From Sedimenticola sp. (lineage in GTDB: Bacteria; Pseudomonadota; Gammaproteobacteria; Chromatiales; Chromatiaceae): 32,396 bases of DNA. Every line of letters begins with the position of its first letter. Position 1 is the first letter of the stretch. Both the position numbers and the translations under genes were made by a program. The stretch lies in contig JALSQZ010000193.1 of assembly GCA_026985055.1 (NCBI GenBank), positions 1 to 32,396 of the forward strand. The letters run 5' to 3'. The notes beneath the pieces are model-generated. The model was not told the origin of the DNA and ran no database searches. It saw nothing but the letters and a program-made list of their open reading frames with translations. Below are positions 25,125 through 32,396 of the stretch, piece after piece.

Positions 25125-26067
25125 GGATGCGCTCGCCGAGCTGATAGACCGCCATGGCATAGAGTTCGCTATGGTTGTAGCGGGTGATGACATAGAAATT
25201 GTTCAGGCCTGCCCAGTATTCCGGCCCCTTGTCCGTAACCAGCTTGATCAATGCGCTATCCAGCTCATCGCCAAGAGCGGGATCGATGCGCAAGCCCGCC
25301 CGTCGCAGTTGGCCCAGGGTGAAGCTGGGTTTGAGGCCGGCATCGAGGAAGGGTTGATGTTCCTTGCTCACACCGCTTACTGCCGTAGTGACAGGCAGAC
25401 CGGCTTTCCAGCCATGCCGGGCAAAATAGTTGGCCACACTGCCGATGGCGTCGGCTTCGCTGCGCCAGATGTCTCTTTTCCTGTCGTCATCGAAATCTAC
25501 CGCGTATGCCAGGTAGCTGCTGGGCATGAACTGCCCCAGCCCCATGGCGCCGGCGTAGGAGCCTCGGGGAACGGTGGGATCCAGCCCTTCTTCACGGGTC
25601 AGGATCAGATATTTTTCCAGCTCTCCGGTAAAGAATTTACTGCGCTTGGGATAATGAAAGGCCAGCGTATAGAGCGCGTCCAGTACCTTGTCTTTCCCCG
25701 CTATTCTTCCATAGAAGGTTTCCACGCCGATGATGGCGACAATGAACTGGGGGGGGACACCATAGGTTTGTTGCGCCCGGTTCAGGGCGGCTTTATTACG
25801 TTTCCAAAATTCCACGCCCTGGGTGATGCGCTTGTTCTGCAGGAAGATCTTGCGATACTGCCCCCAGTTCAGTGTGCGCTCCGCGGGCTTGTTCATGCGA
25901 TCGATAATATCCTGGCGCTTGTGTGCCTTGCTCAGCAGGTGGCGCAATTCGGCTGCATCGAAACCCTGGGTTTTGCTCATGTGCTCAATGAATTTTTCCA
26001 CCTGGGCGTTGGCCAGAGTCAGGGCGGGCAGGCAGAGCAGGAGCAGCAACGACAATCGCATGGTCAT
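25105..26067 (-). CDS. mltB: Membrane-bound lytic murein transglycosylase B-like
   Basis: A 320-residue periplasmic enzyme that cuts the MurNAc-GlcNAc bond with 1,6-anhydro formation. A signal peptide (about 1-20, TLANA) is followed by the family-3 lytic transglycosylase domain with catalytic E116 in [12 protein letters not shown] and the conserved [15 protein letters not shown]. Unlike E. coli MltB no lipobox cysteine is visible near the signal cleavage site ([11 protein letters not shown]), so the protein may be soluble, closer to the Slt35/SltB types. The ATG at 26067 overlaps the rodA stop as ATGA; the frame extends 124 codons further inside rodA and is not coding. Confidence 0.9.
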   Translation of the reverse strand: MTMRLSLLLLLCLPALTLANAQVEKFIEHMSKTQGFDAAELRHLLSKAHKRQDIIDRMNKPAERTLNWGQYRKIFLQNKRITQGVEFWKRNKAALNRAQQTYGVPPQFIVAIIGVETFYGRIAGKDKVLDALYTLAFHYPKRSKFFTGELEKYLILTREEGLDPTVPRGSYAGAMGLGQFMPSSYLAYAVDFDDDRKRDIWRSEADAIGSVANYFARHGWKAGLPVTTAVSGVSKEHQPFLDAGLKPSFTLGQLRRAGLRIDPALGDELDSALIKLVTDKGPEYWAGLNNFYVITRYNHSELYAMAVYQLGERIREAYQH

Positions 26068-27203
26068 TTTGGCAAAAGTTTCCTGTGGGTGTGTATGGAC
26101 ATGAGCATACCGAAACCGGCCATCAGGGTCACCAGTGAGGTTCCCCCATAACTGATCAGGGGCAGGGGAACGCCTACCACCGGCAAAATGCCACTGACCA
26201 TTCCCATGTTGACAAACAGATAGACAAAGAAAACCAGCACAAGTGCCCCGGCCAGGAGCCGGCTGTAGCTGTCCTGGGCCTGGGAAGCCATGTACAGCCC
26301 CCGCAGGATGATAAACAGAAAGATTGCCAGCAGCACCAGGATGCCGACCAGCCCGAGCTCTTCGCCGAGAACCGCGAATATGAAATCCGTGTGCCGTTCC
26401 GGCAGAAACTCCAGCTGGGATTGGGTGCCGTTGAGCCACCCCTTGCCATAGATGCCGCCGGAGCCGATGGCGATCTTGGACTGGATGATGTGGTAGCCGG
26501 AACCCAGGGGGTCGCTTTCCGGGTTGAGAAAGGTAAGCACCCGGCGGCGCTGATAGTCATGCATGAGGTACCAGATCGCTGGTGCTGCCGCAGCCATCAG
26601 CAGGCCCAGCCCAATGATCAGTCGCCAGGAAATCCCCGCCAGAAACAGCACGAACAGCCCGCTGCTGGCGACCAGTATGGCGGTACCAAGGTCTGGCTGT
26701 TTGGCGATGAGCAGTACCGGCAGGGCAAGAAGTATCAGGCTGAGGAAGATCTGTTTCCAGTTGGGGGGCAGTGGTTTGCTGGAAAGGAACCATGCGAGCA
26801 TCATGGGGGCGGCCAGTTTTACCATTTCGGATGGCTGGAAACGCATGAAGCCCAGATCCAGCCAGCGTTGCGCGCCTTTTCCCATGACTCCCATGACCAG
26901 CACGGCCAGCAACAGGGCGACGCCGACGGCGTACAGCCAGGGGCTCCAGCGGCGCAAGGTCTGGGGAGGAATCTGGGCGAGAAAGAACATGCCGCCAAAG
27001 GCGATGAGCAGGCGCAGAGCCTGTTTCTCCACCTGATGCAGATCCTGTCCGGTTGCGGAATAGAGTATGACCAGACCATAGCCACTGAGAAGCAGTAGTC
27101 CGGTGAGCAGGGGCAGATCCAGATGGATTCGGGCCAGCAGGCCGCGGTGTCTGGCCGGTTCGCTGGCGGGCAGGCCGCTGGGTGAGCGAGAGGCCGGATT
27201 CAT
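26064..27203 (-). CDS. mrdB: Rod-shape peptidoglycan glycosyltransferase RodA
   Basis: A 379-residue SEDS-family membrane protein with about ten hydrophobic segments, which polymerises lipid II for lateral wall growth with PBP2. Typical SEDS marks are [22 protein letters not shown], with the conserved D in AKQPDLGTA, the [38 protein letters not shown] loop region, the [19 protein letters not shown] stretch, and [12 protein letters not shown] near the end. It starts four bases inside mrdA's end (ATGA) and overlaps mltB the same way. Confidence 0.96.
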   Translation of the reverse strand: MNPASRSPSGLPASEPARHRGLLARIHLDLPLLTGLLLLSGYGLVILYSATGQDLHQVEKQALRLLIAFGGMFFLAQIPPQTLRRWSPWLYAVGVALLLAVLVMGVMGKGAQRWLDLGFMRFQPSEMVKLAAPMMLAWFLSSKPLPPNWKQIFLSLILLALPVLLIAKQPDLGTAILVASSGLFVLFLAGISWRLIIGLGLLMAAAAPAIWYLMHDYQRRRVLTFLNPESDPLGSGYHIIQSKIAIGSGGIYGKGWLNGTQSQLEFLPERHTDFIFAVLGEELGLVGILVLLAIFLFIILRGLYMASQAQDSYSRLLAGALVLVFFVYLFVNMGMVSGILPVVGVPLPLISYGGTSLVTLMAGFGMLMSIHTHRKLLPK

Positions 27204-29068
27204 GGCCTGGCTCCTGCGCTTGCCTTGCCCGGGCTGCCCAGCAGCCAGGCATCCAGCACTTTTTTCGCCACTGGCGCTGCGGTGGATCCGCCATGTCCGC
27301 CGTTTTCCACGATGACTGCGACTGCAATCCGTGGATCTTCCACCGGGGCATAGGCAATGAACAGGGCATGATCGCGCATTTTCTTGGTCACGGTTTCCTC
27401 ATCGTATTCGGCATCCTGAGCCACGGTAAACACCTGCGCGGTGCCGGTCTTTCCCGCAATCCGGTAGTGCTCGTTCTTGAGCTTTCGGGCGGTTCCCCTG
27501 GGGCCCTCCACTACATGTACCATGGCCTCGCGGATCTTGTCCCAGTCTGACGGATCGCGTACCGGAATGTCGTGGGTAATGCCGGGCTCCGGGGTGACTT
27601 CTCCAGTGCTTTCATCCAGCACTTCCGCCACCAGCCGGGGTTCATGATAGTGGCCGCCGTTGGCGATGGCCGCCGTGGCTGCCGCCAGTTGCAGAGGTGT
27701 GGTCTGAAAAGAGCCCTGGCCAATACCAATGATGACGGTCTCGCCGGGGAACCAGACCTGTTTGTAGCGACGCCGTTTCCATTCCCGGGAAGGACGTATG
27801 CCCTTGCTCTCGCCAATGAGATCGATGCCGGTCTTTTCCCCAAAATGAAATTGTTTCAGGTATTGTTGCAGTTTGTCGATGCCGATTTCATGCGCCAGTT
27901 GATAGAAAAACACGTCGCAGGACTGGGTAATGGCGGCATCCACGTCCATGGGGCCGTGTCCGCCCTTTTTCCAGTCCCGGTATTTGTGATCGTGACCGGG
28001 AAGCTGGAAAAAGCCAGGGCAGTATTTCTTTTCCTTGAGATCCAGAAAACCCAGCTCCAGTCCGGCCAGACCCATGAAGGGCTTGATGGTTGAGCCTGGC
28101 GGATAAGTGCCCTGGACCGCGCGGTTGTAGAGAGGTTTGTTCGGATCTTCCCGCAGCGCCTTGTAGTCCCTGGAACTGATTCCCTCGACGAAAGGGTTGG
28201 TATCGTATCCAGGCTTGCTGGCCAGGGCGAGTACACCGCCGTCTCTTGGGTCGATGGCGACCACGGCGCCATTCACATCTCCCAGGGCGTCCAGAGCCAC
28301 TTTCTGCAAATCCGCATCCACATTCAGGCGCAGGCTGCGACCGGGACGCGGCGGGGTTTCCTGCAATACGCGCACGGCCTTGCCCAGGGCATTTACTTCC
28401 ACTTCCTGCATCCCCACCTGTCCGTGCAGAATGTCTTCATAAGAGCGTTCCACTCCGGTTTTGCCAATATAGGTCGTGCCTGCATAGTTGGAAGCGTCGA
28501 TGCTTTTCAGATCCTTGAGGCTGATGCGTCCCACATAGCCCACCACATGGGCCATGATTTCCTTCATCGGGTAGGTGCGTGTAAGACGCGCCTTGATGGA
28601 GACGCCAGGGAACTTGTGGCGATTGACCGCAAACAGGGCCGCTTCTTCCTGGGAGATGTCCAATTTGATGGGAATGCTCTCGAAACGGCGTTTCTGCCGC
28701 CGCAGTTTGTGGAAGCGTTCCCGGTCCTGGTCGCTGATACCGACAAGCCGATTCAGTTCTTCCAGGGTTTGCCCTATGTCTGGCACCAGTTCGGGGACGA
28801 TCTCCAGATTGAAGGCAGGACGATTGAGGGCGAGGAGGCGATTCTGCCGGTCATAGATCAGTCCCCGGGTTGGTGGCAAAGGGATCAGTTTGACCCGGTT
28901 GTCCTGGGCTAGGGTGGTGAAATGTTCGTGGTCGATAATCTGCAGATAAGCCATGCGACCCACGATGCCAAGCAGCAGCAGGATGACGAAAAATCCTGCA
29001 ATCATGGCCCTGCGGGCGAAAAGTCGTCCTTCCTGACGGTAGTTCTTGAATTCCAGATTACCGGACAT
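27200..29068 (-). CDS. mrdA: Penicillin-binding protein 2 (class B transpeptidase)
   Basis: A 622-residue inner-membrane transpeptidase that cross-links the elongating side wall with RodA and MreBCD. One TM segment lies at about 22-42, the pedestal/dimerisation domain at about 50-245, and the transpeptidase domain at about 250-600 with S326-T-I-K329, S383-C-D385 and K540-T-G542. The motif forms PPGSTIKPF and SCD are those of the PBP2 (elongation) rather than PBP3 (division) branch. The start overlaps mreD by 11 bases. Confidence 0.96.
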   Translation of the reverse strand: MSGNLEFKNYRQEGRLFARRAMIAGFFVILLLLGIVGRMAYLQIIDHEHFTTLAQDNRVKLIPLPPTRGLIYDRQNRLLALNRPAFNLEIVPELVPDIGQTLEELNRLVGISDQDRERFHKLRRQKRRFESIPIKLDISQEEAALFAVNRHKFPGVSIKARLTRTYPMKEIMAHVVGYVGRISLKDLKSIDASNYAGTTYIGKTGVERSYEDILHGQVGMQEVEVNALGKAVRVLQETPPRPGRSLRLNVDADLQKVALDALGDVNGAVVAIDPRDGGVLALASKPGYDTNPFVEGISSRDYKALREDPNKPLYNRAVQGTYPPGSTIKPFMGLAGLELGFLDLKEKKYCPGFFQLPGHDHKYRDWKKGGHGPMDVDAAITQSCDVFFYQLAHEIGIDKLQQYLKQFHFGEKTGIDLIGESKGIRPSREWKRRRYKQVWFPGETVIIGIGQGSFQTTPLQLAAATAAIANGGHYHEPRLVAEVLDESTGEVTPEPGITHDIPVRDPSDWDKIREAMVHVVEGPRGTARKLKNEHYRIAGKTGTAQVFTVAQDAEYDEETVTKKMRDHALFIAYAPVEDPRIAVAVIVENGGHGGSTAAPVAKKVLDAWLLGSPGKASAGARP

Positions 29069-29546
29069 GGAAGCGGCGTCTCAGGTCACGGAACACGATG
29101 AACAGCCAGGGCCAGAGCAGGCCGCCGAGCAATGGCGCCGCCCAGGACTCGATCATGGCGGCGGGACGCCCGATGGTGCCATCCACCCAGAAGAACAGAA
29201 TGCGGTCCACGAACAGCAGCAGGGCAACGAATACCGATTGTTGCCAGAGAGGGAATACTCGCACCCGTTTATGGGTCTTGACGGTCAGAAATCCTACCAG
29301 GGACAGGCCGAAAGCATGCTGACCCAGGAGAGTCCCGGTAAGAATGTCCAGCAGCAAACCGGTGAAAAACGCCACACCCACGCCCACTCGTTCCGGCAGC
29401 GCCATACTCCAGTAGATCAGCACCAGCGCTGCCCACTGCAAACGATAGTATTGCAAGTTTTCGGGCATGGGCATGATGCTGAGCACCAGGCTGATGATCA
29501 GGGTGATGGCGATCACCGTTCTGCCGTGAGGCTGTTCCGGACTCAT
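29058..29546 (-). CDS. mreD: Rod shape-determining membrane protein MreD
   Basis: A 162-residue integral membrane protein with five to six hydrophobic segments, ALVLIYWSMALPERVGVGVAFF and LLDILTGTLLGQHAFGLSL being typical of the family. It is part of the elongasome with MreB and MreC. It begins at the last codon of mreC (ATGA overlap) and overlaps mrdA at its end. Confidence 0.93.
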   Translation of the reverse strand: MSPEQPHGRTVIAITLIISLVLSIMPMPENLQYYRLQWAALVLIYWSMALPERVGVGVAFFTGLLLDILTGTLLGQHAFGLSLVGFLTVKTHKRVRVFPLWQQSVFVALLLFVDRILFFWVDGTIGRPAAMIESWAAPLLGGLLWPWLFIVFRDLRRRFHVR

Positions 29547-30391
29547 GGCGCTGCTGCCTCGTTTTCAACCGGTCGCTGGGGGTTGGCCGCGGGAGTTTCT
29601 TCCTGATCGGGGAATTGGGGGGGTACGCTGATTTCCCATACCAGCAATACTTCCCGGGTGCGATCCAGCTGGGCTAGGGGTTGCGCCACCACGGTGGCAA
29701 AGGGCTTGCCCGGCTGGCGCTTGACTTCGATGATGCGCGCTACCGGATAACCGGGGGGGAATTTTCCTCCCAGTCCGGAAGTAACCAGCAGGTCTTCACT
29801 GCGGATATCGGCGTTGTTGGGAAGATATGGCAATTCCAGGCGGTTGATTCTTCCGCTGCCCACGGCAATGGTGCGCAGGCCGTTGCGCAACACCTGAACC
29901 GGCAGGGAGTGTTCCACATCGGTGATGAGCAGTACCGTGGATGTAAAGGGGCTGACGTGGGTGACCTGGCCCATGACTGCATGGGCATCCAGTACTGCCT
30001 GGCCTTCGTATACGCCGGAACGGCTGCCCTTGTTGATGACTACCTGCTGACGGAAGGGATCCAGATCCATGGCGGACAATTCCGCCACCAGCACCCGGTT
30101 GCCGATCTTGTACGCAGAGCCCAGGAGATCACGCAATCTTTCGTTCTCTGCTTGCAGCGCAGCAGTCTGCTGCAGTTCGGCCCGCAGCTTGAGATTGTCG
30201 TGCAGCAGTTGTTTGTTCCTTGTCTGCAAGTCGCTGCGGCTTTGCAGGGCATCGCTGACCCAGCGACCGATATCACTGGGGACTTCCGCAAGAAACTGTA
30301 TGGGGTAGGTGAGTACGGTGAGGGTGCTGCGCAAGGTCTCGGTCTGGTGGAAGCGGTGATCCAGCACCATGAGCAGAATGGACAGGATCAT
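29543..30391 (-). CDS. mreC: Rod shape-determining protein MreC, start uncertain
   Basis: The bitopic elongasome protein that links cytoplasmic MreB to PBP2 in the periplasm. As given here (282 residues from ATG 30391) it has a membrane segment at the very N-terminus, a coiled coil at about 45-85, then the two beta-barrel domains with DPFRQQVVINKGSRSGVYEGQAV, LLITDVEHSLPVQVLRNG and VTSGLGGKFPPGYPVARI. Homologues begin about 19 residues earlier with a short cytoplasmic KFIFxxGPSxxxRL segment. That segment is encoded here, upstream, as IKFIFAEGPSQGARLIVA, following AAGGAG, but its first codons are GTC (30448) and ATC (30445), and an in-frame TAA lies four codons before the GTC. So the native start may be a non-canonical codon. 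The ATG at 30391 has no ribosome binding site. A 160-base MITE and a hairpin repeat separate it from mreB. Confidence 0.88.
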   Translation of the reverse strand: MILSILLMVLDHRFHQTETLRSTLTVLTYPIQFLAEVPSDIGRWVSDALQSRSDLQTRNKQLLHDNLKLRAELQQTAALQAENERLRDLLGSAYKIGNRVLVAELSAMDLDPFRQQVVINKGSRSGVYEGQAVLDAHAVMGQVTHVSPFTSTVLLITDVEHSLPVQVLRNGLRTIAVGSGRINRLELPYLPNNADIRSEDLLVTSGLGGKFPPGYPVARIIEVKRQPGKPFATVVAQPLAQLDRTREVLLVWEISVPPQFPDQEETPAANPQRPVENEAAAP

Positions 30392-30479
30392 GGCAACGAT
30401 GAGTCGTGCGCCCTGAGACGGGCCTTCTGCAAAGATAAATTTGATGACGGGGCTCCTTTACCGCAGTTTTTGTCTGACT

Positions 30480-30647
30480 CTAGGAGTCTGTCGGATTTAA
30501 CGCTGATCGGCTGCAAATCCCTGGAGGGCGATTAACTCAGCTTATCGAATTCGTTAAATAGACTGACTATTCGCCTCATTCGATAAACTGATTTAATTCG
30601 CCCCCAGTGATTTTCGCTTCGATCGGTCAAATCCGACAGACTCCTAG
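30480..30647. mobile_element. Fold-back MITE with CTAG target duplication, between mreB and mreC
   Basis: A 160-base element (30484-30643) flanked by CTAG on both sides (30480-30483, 30644-30647). Its ends are GAGTCTGTCGGATTT and the exact complement. The rest of the two arms is also largely complementary down to the centre near 30562-30576 (AATAG/CTATT), so the whole unit folds into one long imperfect hairpin. It has no coding capacity. A CTAG duplication and GAG-type ends suit mobilisation by an IS5-family transposase; that match is from memory. Confidence 0.8.
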
Positions 30648-30798
30648 GGAATTTTGAAAAATTCCTTCCATGGATTTTTTCTCGTCGCAAAGAGAAAATG
30701 CGATTTCCTCTTTGCTCACATTTTCAATCACTTGTGGTGATCGAAAATGGCGGGACATCCTTGTCCCGCTCGAGCATCTCGATTTTTCGAGATGCCCT
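30647..30798 (+). repeat. Hairpin-string repeat, copy 2, between mreB and mreC
   Basis: About 152 bases nearly identical to 18206-18357, in the same orientation, so opposite to mreB transcription. All five stems are present. Stem D has a T-A to C-G exchange and a G-T to G-C exchange relative to copy 1, both of which keep pairing. It starts right at the CTAG that ends the MITE and lies 24 bases from the mreB stop codon. Confidence 0.85.
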
Positions 30799-30821
30799 CC
30801 AGCGTCTTGCCGGCGCGGATG

Positions 30822-31904
<1,083 letters not shown>

Positions 31905-31951
31905 TCAAGTTAGGGAAATGCCCGGAAGTAGGCGCCACAGCGCCACATCAA

Positions 31952-32152
31952 GGAACCTCTGATTAAATCATGAACCCGCATCCTGTGCTCAAAATTTCTC
32001 GCTACTGCGTAGCGAATCTTCGCAATAGCGGGCTACAAGGTGAATTGCGCTTGCGCAAGAGAGAGTGCCCTGGGACATTACCTGCGATTTGCGCCTTGTA
32101 GCGGAACATTTTGAATCACAATCTGCTTCGCTCAGAGTTAATCAGAGGTTCC
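31952..32152. mobile_element. 201-base MITE-like element with 15-base terminal inverted repeats
   Basis: GGAACCTCTGATTAA (31952-31966) is repeated exactly inverted at 32138-32152. Further in, TGTGCTCAAAATTTCTCGCTAC and its partner TGTGATTCAAAATGTTCCGCTAC on the other strand show that subterminal parts also match. No open frame of note and no clear target duplication are present. The end sequence looks like that of IS-type transposons of the IS5 kind, but I cannot name the parent. Confidence 0.75.
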
Positions 32153-32159
32153 CGCAAGA

Positions 32160-32185
32160 GGGCATCTCGAAAAATCGGGGTGCCC
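32160..32185. repeat. Solo copy of hairpin E
   Basis: GGGCATCTCGA, four A residues, then TCGGGGTGCCC: an 11-bp stem with two T-G pairs that has the same left arm as hairpin E of the hairpin-string repeat (18331-18356, 30771-30796). It appears without the other four stems. Confidence 0.6.
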
Positions 32186-32287
32186 AAAAGCGGTAATCTA
32201 TCAATTGAGGCCACCTTTGGGCAAGAGCTGTATTCCGGAAGATGTCCGGAAACGACACTAGCCCGCATGTTGCACCGGAATCCGGAA

Positions 32288-32394
32288 TTTTCCCGGAGAG
32301 ATTTTTGCCCAGATTGTTCGAACGGACAAAAGCCGATGTTATTCATCGGCTTGCAGGACGTTCGGGCAAGCTGGGTGAAAAGATCCCGGGAAAA
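32288..32394. repeat. Cruciform-like palindromic element, right copy of the edge repeat
   Basis: About 107 bases that fold on themselves. The outer arms TTTTCCCGG...TTGCCCAGATTGTTCGAAC and GTTCGGGCAAGCTGGGTGAAAA...CCGGGAAAA are imperfect complements of some 35 bases each. Inside is a perfect 9-bp hairpin AAGCCGATG/CATCGGCTT with loop TTATT. The 3' 88 bases (32309-32396) recur at 1-88 with three differences. No coding sense is apparent. Confidence 0.8.
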
Positions 32395-32396
32395 AC

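Noticed and set aside
26068..26439. 124-codon N-terminal extension of mltB
   Set aside because: It runs inside rodA in another frame; the signal peptide and ATGA coupling place the start at 26067.

Overview
The window looks like chromosomal DNA of a gammaproteobacterium. It is moderately GC-rich, and every confidently named gene (rhlB/trxA/rho, the mre-mrd-mltB-rlpA-dacA cell-shape block, lipB/lipA with ybeD, yrfG, cysQ, murU) has its closest familiar arrangement in Gammaproteobacteria such as Pseudomonas, Escherichia and purple or other sulfur bacteria. This placement rests on gene content and order, not on a database search. No phage, plasmid, CRISPR or complete insertion-sequence genes were seen.

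Layout. (1) 1-4262: a repeat fragment at the very edge, then two leftward genes for secreted proteins, a V8/trypsin-like protease with three C-terminal SLH domains and a parallel beta-helix protein. (2) 4521-8814: a stand-alone trpB, a small DUF4124 envelope protein, a leftward cysQ plus double-thioredoxin-fold pair, and yrfG. (3) 8803-14809: a membrane GGDEF/EAL protein, rhlB, and divergently trxA and rho, the classical rhlB<>trxA-rho neighbourhood. (4) 14826-17970: murU, a GCS2-type carboxylate-amine ligase and an AstE/aspartoacylase-type M14 zinc hydrolase, packed as one likely operon. (5) 17971-18389: a gene-free stretch with a perfect CRP-type site, a 42-base perfect palindrome and a string of hairpins, ahead of a small secreted protein of unknown function. 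(6) 18725-31868, all leftward: mreB, mreC, mreD, mrdA, mrdB, mltB, rlpA, dacA, dat, ybeD, lipB, lipA, an SGNH esterase lipoprotein and galE. From mreC to galE the genes overlap or nearly touch. (7) 31869-32396: a gene-free right end made almost entirely of repeats.

How the genes work together. The large leftward train builds and remodels the rod-shaped wall: MreBCD and RodA/PBP2 elongate it, while MltB, RlpA and DacA trim it and Dat can make D-amino acids. LipB/LipA make the lipoyl cofactor. trxA/rho/rhlB are core redox, termination and RNA-decay functions. MurU recycles muramic acid, so the ligase and hydrolase linked to it may also act on small peptides or wall-derived compounds, but that is inference.

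The most unusual content is not protein. At least four repeat types sit between housekeeping genes: (a) a roughly 150-base string of five consecutive hairpins, in two near-identical copies plus one degenerate copy; (b) a 160-base fold-back MITE with a CTAG duplication, inserted between mreB and mreC; (c) a 201-base element with 15-base terminal inverted repeats upstream of mreB; (d) a roughly 107-base cruciform-like element at the right edge whose 3' 88 bases recur at the left edge. mreC also lacks a canonical start codon where its family normally begins.
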